A program made the translations under genes and the position numbers. The notes below the pieces were generated by a model. That model did no database searches, had not been told where the DNA came from, and saw nothing but the letters and a program-made list of their open reading frames with translations. DNA of 64,000 bases from SIG603 sp963621245 (GTDB lineage: Bacteria > Bacillota > Clostridia > Oscillospirales > Acutalibacteraceae), in assembly GCA_963621245.1 (NCBI GenBank), contig CAVFCW010000008.1, positions 1 through 64,000 on the forward strand. Direction: 5' to 3'. Shown piece after piece: positions 16,788-25,174 of this stretch (position 1 is its first letter; every line of letters starts with the position of its first letter).

Positions 16788-18809
16788 ATGAAGAGTGATT
16801 ACCCAAAGATTTTTGAACCGATTACCGTAAAAAGAACTACCATCAAAAATCGTATCGCCATGACCCCAATGGGAACAAACTACGGCGAGACAAGCGGCGA
16901 GATGAGTAACCGTCATATGAACTATTACTCACTCAGAGCAAAAGGCGGCACGGGACTTATCATCCTCGAGAACGCCAACATCGAATATCCGGTTGGTTCC
17001 AACGGAACAAGCCAGATAAGAATCGACCACGACAGCTTTATGCCCCGTTATTATCAGCTTGTTGAAAATCTTCACAAGAGCGGTGCAACAGTTGCAATTC
17101 AGGTCAACCATGCCGGAGCTTCCGCTTCATCCGCAAGAACCGGAATGGAAACAGTTTCTTCCTCAAACATCCCCACAAAGGCAGGCGGCGAGGTTCCGCG
17201 CCCGATGACAAAGGAAGAAATTCTCACAACAGTAAAGAAGTACGGCGAAGCTGCAAAGCGTGTTCAGGCTATCGGCTTTGACGCAATCGAGATTCACTGC
17301 GGCCACTCATATCTTATGAGCCAGTTTATCTCCCCGTATTACAATAAAAGAACAGACGAGTTCGGCGGCAGCGTCGAGAACCGTCTGCGTTTCCCGAGAA
17401 TGGTTCTCGAGGAGGTAAGAAAGAACGTTGGACCTTGGTTCCCGATTATCGTTCGTATCTCCGCAGAAGAGAGAGTTCCCGGCGGAAACACACTTGAGGA
17501 CACACTTGAGTACCTCGAGTACATTGACGAGTTTGTAGATATGTACGATGTATCTTGCGGACTCAACCCGTCACTTCAGTATCAGATAGATTCCAACTTC
17601 CTTCCCGACGGCTGGAGATCCTACATGGCAAGAGCTGTCAAGGATAAATTTAAGAAGCCTGTTATCAATGCGGGCAACTACCGTGATCCTAAGATTGTTG
17701 AGAAAGTTCTTGAGAGCGGCGATGTCGATATCGTCGGTATGGGCAGAGGACTCATCGCAGATCCGTTCTGGGTCAAGAAGGTAGAGAACCACGAGGAAGA
17801 GCTCATCCGTAAGTGTATCTCCTGTAACGTAGGCTGTGCTGGCAACCGTATCGGCGTAAACCGTCCGATCCGCTGCACCGTCAACCCGGCTGTTCCCGAG
17901 GGCGATATTTACAAGAAGCTCAAGGTCAACAAGAACTGCAACGTTGTCGTAGTAGGTGGCGGTACCGCAGGTCTTGAGGCTGCATGTACAGCGGCTGAAG
18001 TAGGTTGTAACGTATTCGTTCTCGAGAAGAACGACCACCTCGGCGGTCTTTCAACATTCATCTCAGATCTTCCGAGCAAGACCCGTATGAAGGACTTCCC
18101 GAAGTACCTCGAGGCAAGAGCATCTAAGCTTAACAACCTCTATGTGTTCCTTAACACTGAGGCTACAATCGACAAGATTAAGGAGTTCAAGCCCGACATC
18201 GTTGTCAACTCAACAGGTTCTGTTCCGCTTGTTCCTCCGATTAAGGGACTCAAGGAGAACATTGAGGCCGGTAACGTAGCAACTATCTTCGATATGATTA
18301 ACAACCTCAACGCCGGCAAGTATCCCGATGAGGCATGCAAGGGCAAGAAGGTTGTCGTAGTCGGCGGCGGAATGGTTGGTCTCGACGTTATCGAGTACTT
18401 CGCTCCGAGAGGCGCAGAGTGCACAATCGTCGATATGCTTCCGCAGATTGGTATGCTCGCCGATCCTATCACAAAGTGCTCCATGCGTGAGACATTCGAT
18501 AACTACGGCGTAAAAGAGTATGTCAACACAGCTCTCCAGGAGGTTAAGGAGAACGCATTCACAGTTAAGCTTCCAAATGGCGAAATCACCGATCTCGACT
18601 TTGACTACGGTTTCAACTGCCTCGGTATGCGCGCTAACAATCCTATTCTTCCCGAGCTTCAGAAGGCATTCGAAGATACTCACACTTATGTTTACAACAT
18701 CGGTGACTCCGTGAGAGCAAGACGCATCATGGAAGGCACCATGGAGGGCCGTGCAATCCTCAACGTACTCGAGGATCAGGGCTTCTTATTCCTCGATCCG
18801 CTCGAGTAA
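16788..18809 (+). CDS. Old yellow enzyme-type Fe-S flavoprotein reductase (2,4-dienoyl-CoA reductase family)
   Basis: A 673-residue NAD(P)H-dependent reductase. Residues 1-340 form an FMN-binding TIM barrel with Tyr 175 in the catalytic region. Cys 343, 346, 350 and 363 bind a 4Fe-4S cluster. Residues 385-665 hold FAD and NAD(P) Rossmann folds with GGGTAG (390-395) and GGGMVG (526-531). Relatives reduce C=C bonds in enoates, dienoyl-CoA or bile acid intermediates. Between a LysR gene and two shikimate dehydrogenases, the likely substrate is the ring double bond of shikimate, 3-dehydroshikimate or a derivative; this is inferred. AAGGAG lies 9 bases before ATG 16788. Codon choice is strongly C-ending, suggesting high expression. 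A similar gene occurs with quinate/shikimate genes in Listeria. Confidence 0.9.
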   Translation: MKSDYPKIFEPITVKRTTIKNRIAMTPMGTNYGETSGEMSNRHMNYYSLRAKGGTGLIILENANIEYPVGSNGTSQIRIDHDSFMPRYYQLVENLHKSGATVAIQVNHAGASASSARTGMETVSSSNIPTKAGGEVPRPMTKEEILTTVKKYGEAAKRVQAIGFDAIEIHCGHSYLMSQFISPYYNKRTDEFGGSVENRLRFPRMVLEEVRKNVGPWFPIIVRISAEERVPGGNTLEDTLEYLEYIDEFVDMYDVSCGLNPSLQYQIDSNFLPDGWRSYMARAVKDKFKKPVINAGNYRDPKIVEKVLESGDVDIVGMGRGLIADPFWVKKVENHEEELIRKCISCNVGCAGNRIGVNRPIRCTVNPAVPEGDIYKKLKVNKNCNVVVVGGGTAGLEAACTAAEVGCNVFVLEKNDHLGGLSTFISDLPSKTRMKDFPKYLEARASKLNNLYVFLNTEATIDKIKEFKPDIVVNSTGSVPLVPPIKGLKENIEAGNVATIFDMINNLNAGKYPDEACKGKKVVVVGGGMVGLDVIEYFAPRGAECTIVDMLPQIGMLADPITKCSMRETFDNYGVKEYVNTALQEVKENAFTVKLPNGEITDLDFDYGFNCLGMRANNPILPELQKAFEDTHTYVYNIGDSVRARRIMEGTMEGRAILNVLEDQGFLFLDPLE

Positions 18810-18822
18810 TTTATGATCGAAA

Positions 18823-18844
18823 GGAGAGGGCGAAAGCCTTCTCC
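18823..18844 (+). promoter_or_regulatory. Intergenic GNRA-loop hairpin
   Basis: A 9-bp stem GGAGAGGGC / GCCTTCTCC (one G-U) with GAAA loop. No T-run follows directly, so it may be a processing or stability element between the reductase and the first dehydrogenase rather than a terminator. Confidence 0.6.
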
Positions 18845-18903
18845 CTTAAGATAAATTTTTAAAATCACATTTTTCACAGAACAAAGAAAAGAGGACAAAA
18901 GTT

Positions 18904-19791
18904 ATGCCAAACATTACAGGTCATACAGAATTAGTCGGCTTAATGGCTTATCCTATCCGTCATACACAGTCTCCCACAACTCATAACCTCGCTTATGACA
19001 AGAACGGCGACGATGTTATCCAGCTCGCATTCGAGGTTGATAACGACTCCCTTAAGGATGCTGTTCAGAGCATTCGTGCACTTAAGATGCTCGGCTCCAA
19101 CATCTCCATGCCCAACAAGACAGTTGTTCACAAGTATCTTGACGAGGTTGACGAGGCTGCAAGACTTTGCGGTGCTATCAACACAGTTGTTAACATGCGT
19201 GACGAGAACGGCAACGTAACAGGCAAGCTCAAGGGCTACAACACAGACGGTATGGGCTACTGGCAGGGAATCACCGAGGAAGGAATCGACTTCAAGGGAA
19301 TGAAGATGGTTCTTATCGGAACAGGCGGAGCTGCTACTGCTATCGCAGTTCGCGGTGCTCTCGACGGAATTTCCGAGATGGCAATCTTCAACATCAAGGA
19401 TAAGTTCTACAGCCGTGGAGAAGAGATTGTTGACCTCATCAACAAGAACACAAACTGCAAGGCTGCAATGTACGACCTCGCTGATCACGATCTCCTCAAG
19501 GAGAAGATGCACGAGGCTGACATTTTCTGCGACGCAACAGGTGTTGGCATGCATCCGCTCGAGGATCTCTCAAACATCCCCGATCCTTCATACTTCAAGA
19601 AAGACCTCATCGTTACAGATACAGTTTATGCTCCTCGCGAGACTGTTATGATGAAGCAGGCTAAAGAGGCAGGCTGCGATAAGGTTTACAACGGCATGAG
19701 CATGATGCTCTTCCAGGCTCTCATCGCAATCAAGCTTTACACAGGCAAGGATACTCCTGTTGATTACATGAAGGAGAAGCTCGGTATCTGA
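18904..19791 (+). CDS. Shikimate/quinate 5-dehydrogenase paralogue 1
   Basis: A 295-residue AroE-superfamily enzyme. The substrate loop is HTQSPTTHN, with Thr 21 and Ser 23 where AroE has two serines. Lys 72 and Asp 115 form the catalytic pair and Asn 93 is conserved. The dinucleotide loop is GTGGAA (139-144), and Asp 166 follows FNIK at the end of the second beta strand. In YdiB-type enzymes an Asp here favours NAD over NADP, so this is more like a catabolic quinate/shikimate dehydrogenase than biosynthetic AroE. It follows the reductase by 94 bases on the same strand. Codons are biased like the reductase. Oxidation of quinate or shikimate is the expected role. Confidence 0.9.
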   Translation: MPNITGHTELVGLMAYPIRHTQSPTTHNLAYDKNGDDVIQLAFEVDNDSLKDAVQSIRALKMLGSNISMPNKTVVHKYLDEVDEAARLCGAINTVVNMRDENGNVTGKLKGYNTDGMGYWQGITEEGIDFKGMKMVLIGTGGAATAIAVRGALDGISEMAIFNIKDKFYSRGEEIVDLINKNTNCKAAMYDLADHDLLKEKMHEADIFCDATGVGMHPLEDLSNIPDPSYFKKDLIVTDTVYAPRETVMMKQAKEAGCDKVYNGMSMMLFQALIAIKLYTGKDTPVDYMKEKLGI

Positions 19792-19870
19792 TTTTAGATT
19801 GATACCTCGATTTCCAATCAAAAGAAGCAGAGTATGACACGAGTGTGTTGAAAATATTCTTTTAAACAAA

Positions 19871-19909
19871 ACGTGTGCACGAAGAAATTCGGTTTGTACA
19901 CGTTTTTGT
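19871..19909 (+). terminator. Terminator after dehydrogenase 1
   Basis: ACGTGTGCA pairs with TGTACACGT (one G-U); CGAA-GAAA-TTCG can form a second small helix in the loop. A T-run follows. Confidence 0.75.
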
Positions 19910-20012
19910 TTATCTTTTTGTTTGCATTTTTTGCATTAATGTGATAACCTAAAGCTATTAATTATCGAATAATCAAAAACATACACTGCATAAGAAAAGG
20001 AAGGATAAGATT

Positions 20013-20879
20013 ATGTCGAAACATATCACAGGACATACAGGCTTATTGTGCCTGCTCGGAAGTCCGGTAGCACACAGCATTTCCCCCGAGATGCACAACG
20101 AGGCTTGTGATCAGCTCGGACTTGACTACTCGTACCTCGCATTTGACGTTCCCGAGGACAAAATGCCCACAGCCGTTGAGGGCCTTCGCACCATGGGCGC
20201 AAGAGGCTGGAACATCACAATGCCGGGCAAGAACATCATGTGCAAGCTTGCCGACAAGCTTTCTCCCGCATCGGAGATTTCCGGCGCATGCAACACAATC
20301 GTGAACGATAACGGCGTTCTCACGGCTTACACAACAGACGGAATAGGCTTTATGAAGGCTGTTGAGGAAAACGGCGTGGACATTATCGGAAAGAAAATGA
20401 CTCTTCTCGGAGCGGGCGGAGCAGCCACAGCAATTCTTATTCAGGCGGCTTTGGACGGCGTTGCCGAGATTCAGGTTTTCAACATCAAAGATAATTTCTA
20501 TGAGAGAGCCGAGGAGATTGTAAAGAAACTTAACGAGCGCACAAGCTGCAAGGTAAGCCTTCACGATTATAACGACACCGAGGCACTTCGTGCGTCAATC
20601 GCCGACAGTGCGATTCTTGTAAACGCAACAAGCGTGGGAATGGCTCCGAACACGGACAAAACAATGATTACCGATAAGAGCATGTTCCATGAGGGACTTT
20701 TCGTATTCGATGTCATTTACAATCCGAAGGAGACAAGATTCCTCAGAGAGGCAAAAGAGGCTGGCTGCAAAACAGGCAACGGTCTTTATATGCTTCTTTA
20801 TCAGGGAGCTGCATCGTTCAAGCTTTGGACGGGTGAGGATATGCCTGTTGATATAATCAAAGAGAAATATTTCTCCTGA
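20013..20879 (+). CDS. Shikimate/quinate 5-dehydrogenase paralogue 2
   Basis: A 288-residue relative of the preceding enzyme. The substrate loop is the classical HSISPEMHN (Ser 22, Ser 24); Lys 73, Asn 94 and Asp 109 complete the active site. The glycine loop is GAGGAA (133-138) and Asp 160 again follows FNIK, pointing to NAD. It has its own leader after a terminator, so it may be regulated separately from paralogue 1. The change in the carboxylate-binding loop between the two copies suggests different substrates, for example quinate versus shikimate, but which is which cannot be told. Confidence 0.9.
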   Translation: MSKHITGHTGLLCLLGSPVAHSISPEMHNEACDQLGLDYSYLAFDVPEDKMPTAVEGLRTMGARGWNITMPGKNIMCKLADKLSPASEISGACNTIVNDNGVLTAYTTDGIGFMKAVEENGVDIIGKKMTLLGAGGAATAILIQAALDGVAEIQVFNIKDNFYERAEEIVKKLNERTSCKVSLHDYNDTEALRASIADSAILVNATSVGMAPNTDKTMITDKSMFHEGLFVFDVIYNPKETRFLREAKEAGCKTGNGLYMLLYQGAASFKLWTGEDMPVDIIKEKYFS

Positions 20880-20885
20880 TTGCAA

Positions 20886-20928
20886 AAAAATAAATCGTCA
20901 CGGTTTTGCCTGACCGTGACGATTTTTT
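20886..20928. terminator. Bidirectional terminator after dehydrogenase 2
   Basis: A 13-bp perfect stem AAATCGTCACGGT / ACCGTGACGATTT with an A-run before and a T-run after; it serves the convergent genes ending at 20879 and 20936. Confidence 0.9.
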
Positions 20929-20935
20929 ATTTATG

Positions 20936-21814
20936 TTATTTTGCCGTAAATGTTCCGACTTCCTCGCCGTTTTGCGTGAGGGGACTTTCATCGCATGTGA
21001 AAGTAAACGTGCCGTAATCGGAGTTGAGCGCATAGAAATTATTTGCTATCGTCTGCAAAAATTCGGTGCCGCTCTGCTTGTCGGTGTATTCCTGAAGTTC
21101 CGAATTAAAATCAAGCACGACAACGGTGTTGTTTGAGCTTGAGGAGTCTATCGCAGAGGAGTTAAGCTCTACCCCTTCCGGTACGGCGCCAAGCTCTTCG
21201 AGTTTATCCCAGAGCTCGAAAAAGTCTTTCGGGCTTTCGTCAAGGTGATAGCTTGTCTTGCCGTCCGTTACGGAAATTAAGTCTATGCCGTTGTCCGTTT
21301 CGCTTGTTTCTGAGCCGCTCTCGGATTTTTCGCCTATATCGACGTTATTGTAGCTTTTGCTTCCGTCAAAATATCGCTTAGCGGCGGCTACGGTGCTGTC
21401 CTCACCTTCGTAAACATAGCCCTCGTTCTGGGCCATTTCCGTGCTTTCCACGTAGGAAGAACCCGTAAGCCAGCCGTTATGAACGGCAAAAAACGCATAG
21501 ACTACAATCACAATGCAAAGGCACGCAACAAGCGGAACGAATCTGTCAAAAGCGTGCTTGAAGAATTTGAAACGCTGTTTTGTGACAAATCCCTTTTTCT
21601 CGATGTTTCTTTTTATCTCGTAGAAAGAGTGGTTTGAAGAATAATCATCGTTAATAATGAGATCGAAAGCGTCCTTTATTTTCTGCTCGGTCGAACGGGA
21701 ATCGGGAACTTCAACCGGTTCGAGAGATTCTGCCGTCAAATCGGAGTTGTCCACGGCATCGTCTTTTACTATTTTGTTCAGAGTTTCGTTATCTAAAAGA
21801 TTGTTCTTTTTCAA
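20936..21814 (-). CDS. Predicted membrane-anchored anti-sigma factor
   Basis: A 292-residue protein of unknown family. Residues 1-90 are charged and cytoplasmic, a single hydrophobic segment (PLVACLCIVIVVYAFFAV) follows near residue 100, and about 170 residues lie outside the membrane. The start overlaps the stop of the sigma-factor gene by 4 bases, the normal arrangement for a sigma/anti-sigma pair. No zinc-finger anti-sigma motif (HxxxCxxC) is present, so it is not of the ZAS class. The name rests on topology and coupling. Confidence 0.6.
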   Translation of the reverse strand: MKKNNLLDNETLNKIVKDDAVDNSDLTAESLEPVEVPDSRSTEQKIKDAFDLIINDDYSSNHSFYEIKRNIEKKGFVTKQRFKFFKHAFDRFVPLVACLCIVIVVYAFFAVHNGWLTGSSYVESTEMAQNEGYVYEGEDSTVAAAKRYFDGSKSYNNVDIGEKSESGSETSETDNGIDLISVTDGKTSYHLDESPKDFFELWDKLEELGAVPEGVELNSSAIDSSSSNNTVVVLDFNSELQEYTDKQSGTEFLQTIANNFYALNSDYGTFTFTCDESPLTQNGEEVGTFTAK

Positions 21815-22290
21815 CGTGATTCACCTCCGAGCTTTTTTTCGGCGTACTGTCTGCCGTGTTCGAGAGCCGACTGCACGCTTGATTTCGACTTGTGAAGTAT
21901 TTTGGCAATCTCATCCGCCGAGAATCCCTCGGAATAGTGAAGATACATCGGTGTGCGGTACTTTTCCGGCATGGTGAGAAGTACTCCGAGAGTATCGTCA
22001 ATATCGAACGGAAGGTGCATTTTTTCCATGTCCTTTATGCGAATTTCCTTGCGCATTTTCGTGCGGAAATAGTCCATGGTTGCGGTGTGAGCCGTGCGGA
22101 TGAGCCAAGCCTCTTTTGCTTTTTCGTTTTCAAAGCTTTTTTTGGTCAAAAGATATCTCAGGAAAACCTCCTGTAATATCTCGTTGGAATCGTCGGGCTT
22201 TTTTATGTGGATGAAAGCTAGGCTGTAAACCGTGTCGCAGTAGTTATGGTAGGTCTCTTCAAAGTCGGCTTTCATAATTCTATCTGCCAA
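21811..22290 (-). CDS. ECF-like RNA polymerase sigma factor
   Basis: A 159-residue sigma-70-family protein. Region 2 lies at about 5-75 (DSNEILQEVFLRYL, then EAWLIRTAHTATMDYFR) and region 4 HTH at about 100-155 (YLHYSEGFSADEIAKILHKSKSSVQSALEHGR). TTG 22290 is chosen because GGGAGG lies 7 bases upstream; the ATG 15 bases later lacks such spacing. It lies between the YihY-type gene and its probable anti-sigma factor in one transcript. Signal unknown, probably envelope related. Confidence 0.85.
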   Translation of the reverse strand: MADRIMKADFEETYHNYCDTVYSLAFIHIKKPDDSNEILQEVFLRYLLTKKSFENEKAKEAWLIRTAHTATMDYFRTKMRKEIRIKDMEKMHLPFDIDDTLGVLLTMPEKYRTPMYLHYSEGFSADEIAKILHKSKSSVQSALEHGRQYAEKKLGGESR

Positions 22291-22320
22291 AAGGATTCCT
22301 CCCTTCAAGGTGAGTGTCGT

Positions 22321-23358
22321 TTAATTTTTGTGGTTATAATAGCTGTCGGGAACATCGGTCATATTGTCGATGTCCGCAAGCTCGGGTTCGATTTCTTTAT
22401 CCGTGAGCCTTTCGGGAAGCGGATATTTCTTTGGGTTGCGCTTGTTTCTTCTGATTAATTTGGCGTCGGCACGAGCCTGTTTTTTCTCCGCTTTTTTCAT
22501 CTCGAGCTGTTCTTTTTTCTCACGGAAGAATTCCGCAAGCTCTTTTCTCAGTGAGCTGAACTGAAGCCAAGCCACAATCTCGCCCGAGAAAAACATAATG
22601 TACATGCAGAAGTAGAGCCAGAGCATTACCACAACGATGGCGGCAAGAGAGCCATAAACCGAGGCATAATGCGCAAAGTTCTCGACGAATATCGAGAAGA
22701 AGAACGAGAAAAGAAGCCAGCCGACAGTCGAGACAAGTCCGCCGAAAACGGCGAATTTGAATTTGACGTGCGCCTTTGACGGAATAAGCTTAAACGTGAA
22801 CGTGAAGAAAATGAAGAGAAAGACGAAGCTGAAGTAGTCCTTTATGTTGTGAAGAAATTCGGCAACGGGGAAACTTGTCAGATTCAAAAGCCAGTTGTAG
22901 ACTATACTTCCGAAAACGTTGATGGCGATTGTGATTACTATCGCAACATCGAACGCGAGAGTATAGATAAGAGAAATTCCTCTTGCTTTCCAGTAGTTCG
23001 TTTTCTCACGAATCATAAATATATCGTTGAGCCCCTTCACTATGGAGAACATAGCCGTCGAGCTTGACCAAAGGGTCGTCACGGCGGTTACGGAGACCAT
23101 TCCGAAGGTGGATATGCTGTCCTTTGAAAAAAGGCTGTGCAAAAAGTTTGCGGCTGTTTCGGGAAGCTTGGAAATGAGACTTTCCAGCATGCTGTAACCG
23201 TCAAGCCTGATGCTCGAAAGGGTCGAGAGAAGCAGCATGATGAACGGAACAAAGGAAATAACGATATAAAATGCTACCTGCGCCGCCATGGCGTCGCATC
23301 TGTCGGAAAGAAATTTGTCAATAAACTTGAGACCGTTCTTTTTGAGAATAGATTTCAT
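22321..23358 (-). CDS. YihY/BrkB-family inner-membrane protein
   Basis: A 345-residue protein with about six transmembrane helices, including the family segment near ALDVAIVITIAINVFGS and the VYGSLAAIVVVMLWLYFCMY helices. The last ~70 residues are a highly charged Lys/Glu/Arg tail rich in coiled-coil character. Function in the family is not settled; old annotations as ribonuclease BN are wrong. ATG 23358 has GGGGG 7 bases upstream. It is first in the transcript with the sigma and anti-sigma genes. Confidence 0.85.
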   Translation of the reverse strand: MKSILKKNGLKFIDKFLSDRCDAMAAQVAFYIVISFVPFIMLLLSTLSSIRLDGYSMLESLISKLPETAANFLHSLFSKDSISTFGMVSVTAVTTLWSSSTAMFSIVKGLNDIFMIREKTNYWKARGISLIYTLAFDVAIVITIAINVFGSIVYNWLLNLTSFPVAEFLHNIKDYFSFVFLFIFFTFTFKLIPSKAHVKFKFAVFGGLVSTVGWLLFSFFFSIFVENFAHYASVYGSLAAIVVVMLWLYFCMYIMFFSGEIVAWLQFSSLRKELAEFFREKKEQLEMKKAEKKQARADAKLIRRNKRNPKKYPLPERLTDKEIEPELADIDNMTDVPDSYYNHKN

Positions 23359-23614
23359 CGTCACACCCCCTATTCTGCATAGCTGTCAAAAAATAACTAT
23401 ACCATAAAAATATGAATATATCAAACACGATTTTCCACCGTGCCGCCTTGCGAAAAAAGTATTTGAAAGTTATTACATAGGAACAAGATATTCAAAAATT
23501 CACAAATCGGATATAGTATTTTGTTAAAAATTCTGATATAGTAAAGTTAAACGTAAAACAAAGACAATCAATGAAAAACACGGTTAATTTTGCTTGAAAG
23601 GACAGGTAATAATT

Positions 23615-24928
23615 ATGGGACTTATTTCTGCTGCTGTAAATTCTGTGAGCGGTGCGTTTGCTGACGCCTACAAGGAATATTTTTACTGCGAGGCTATTCC
23701 TTCCGATGTTCTTGCCGTAAAGGGCAAGAAGAGAACAGGCTCGAGAGGCACAAACAGAGGCTCTGACAATATAATCTCCAACGGTTCGGTTTTTGCCGTT
23801 GCCGACGGACAGTGCATGGTAATCGTCGAACAGGGAAAGGTAGTTGATATTTGTGCCGTTCCCGGAGAATACATATACGATACATCAACGGAGCCGTCGC
23901 TCTTCTCGGGCAACCTCGGCGACAGCATAAAGGCCACTTTCGCTTCAATCGGAAAAAGATTTTCCTTTGGCGGCACTGCACCCAAAGACCAGAGAATCTA
24001 TTATTTCAACACAAAAGAAATTGTCGGCAACAAGTACGGCACGGCAAACGCCGTTCCGTTCAGAGTTGTTGACCGAAATGTCGGACTTGATATGGATATT
24101 TCCGTCAAGTGCTTCGGTGAGTACAGCTATCGAATTTCAAACCCGATTCTGTTTTACACAAACGTTTGCGGAAACGTTTCCGATGACTACAAGAGAACCG
24201 AGATAGATTCCCAGCTTAAAAGCGAGCTTCTCACGGCGCTTCAGCCGGCATTCGCAAAAATAAGCGAAATGGGAATCCGCTATTCGTCTCTTCCGGGTCA
24301 CACCACGGAGCTTTCACAAAGCCTCAATGAGGTTCTTTCCGACAAATGGAAAAACCTAAGAGGAATCGAGATTGTTTCTTTCGGCGTGAACAGCATAAAA
24401 GCGGACGAAGAAGACGAGAAAACAATCAAAGAGCTTCAGAGAAATGTGGCATTCCGTGATCCAACCATGGCGGCGGCTCACCTTGTCGGCGCTCAGGCTC
24501 AGGCTATGCAGGACGCCGCAAAGAATTCCGGCGGCGCTGCGGTAGGCTTTATGGGAATGAATATGGCGTCTGGAAACGTCAACACCCAGAATCTCTATCA
24601 GATGGGCGCAAATCAGGCGGCTCAGACTGCGCCGCAAATGCCAAAAACACAAGCTGTATCCTCTTGGGTTTGCCCGTCATGCGGAGCGAGTGCATCCGGT
24701 AATTTCTGCCCCGAGTGCGGAACAAAAAAGCCTGAATCAAACGCTTGGGTATGCGCTTCATGCGGTGCTAAAAACACGGGTCGTTTCTGCTCGGAGTGCG
24801 GTGCGAAAAAGCCCGAGGCGGCAAATTACAAGTGCGCAAAATGCGGATTCATTCCGTCAGATCCGAAAAATCCCCCTAAATTCTGCCCCGAGTGCGGAGA
24901 TCCTTTTACGGATGAGGACAGAGTTTGA
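23615..24928 (+). CDS. SPFH-domain protein with three zinc ribbons (YdjI/virion-core-protein-like)
   Basis: A 437-residue protein. Residues about 15-300 form an SPFH-like domain of the group often named virion core protein; this group includes Bacillus YdjI, linked to envelope stress. After a Gly/Ala/Gln-rich linker come three zinc ribbons: two CxxCG-x8-CxxCG ribbons and a longer third one with CAKCG and CPECG. ATG 23615 has AAAGGACAG upstream; the TTG at 23594 is in the leader. No PspA/LiaH-like partner is adjacent. Monocistronic, followed by a terminator. Confidence 0.82.
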   Translation: MGLISAAVNSVSGAFADAYKEYFYCEAIPSDVLAVKGKKRTGSRGTNRGSDNIISNGSVFAVADGQCMVIVEQGKVVDICAVPGEYIYDTSTEPSLFSGNLGDSIKATFASIGKRFSFGGTAPKDQRIYYFNTKEIVGNKYGTANAVPFRVVDRNVGLDMDISVKCFGEYSYRISNPILFYTNVCGNVSDDYKRTEIDSQLKSELLTALQPAFAKISEMGIRYSSLPGHTTELSQSLNEVLSDKWKNLRGIEIVSFGVNSIKADEEDEKTIKELQRNVAFRDPTMAAAHLVGAQAQAMQDAAKNSGGAAVGFMGMNMASGNVNTQNLYQMGANQAAQTAPQMPKTQAVSSWVCPSCGASASGNFCPECGTKKPESNAWVCASCGAKNTGRFCSECGAKKPEAANYKCAKCGFIPSDPKNPPKFCPECGDPFTDEDRV

Positions 24929-25016
24929 GCTATTTAGCCGAAAAATCTTTGCTTAGGTTTTTCACGTTGATTTGAAACGAGATACGGCATAAATCCGATA
25001 ATTAAGATTTTTCTTT

Positions 25017-25060
25017 GAGCTCTGCGGCAAAGCCGTGGGGCTCGGCTTTTGTTTGCTTTT
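25017..25060 (+). terminator. Terminator of the SPFH gene
   Basis: A 12-bp stem (25017-25028 with 25032-25043, three G-U pairs) closes an AAA loop; T-rich sequence follows. Confidence 0.7.
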
Positions 25061-25061
25061 A

Positions 25062-25090
25062 TTGAATATACACTAAATCGGTGTTATAAT
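25062..25090 (+). promoter_or_regulatory. Promoter of the pepF-trmO operon
   Basis: TTGAAT, 17 bases, TATAAT. The start would be near 25097, leaving a leader of about 78 bases. Confidence 0.7.
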
Positions 25091-25174
25091 CAGAGTGCAA
25101 ATAAACCGAGTTGTTTTTGAAAAGGTTTGTTTGATTTAAGGCAAAATTAATTTAACCGAAGAAAGGTGAAAATC

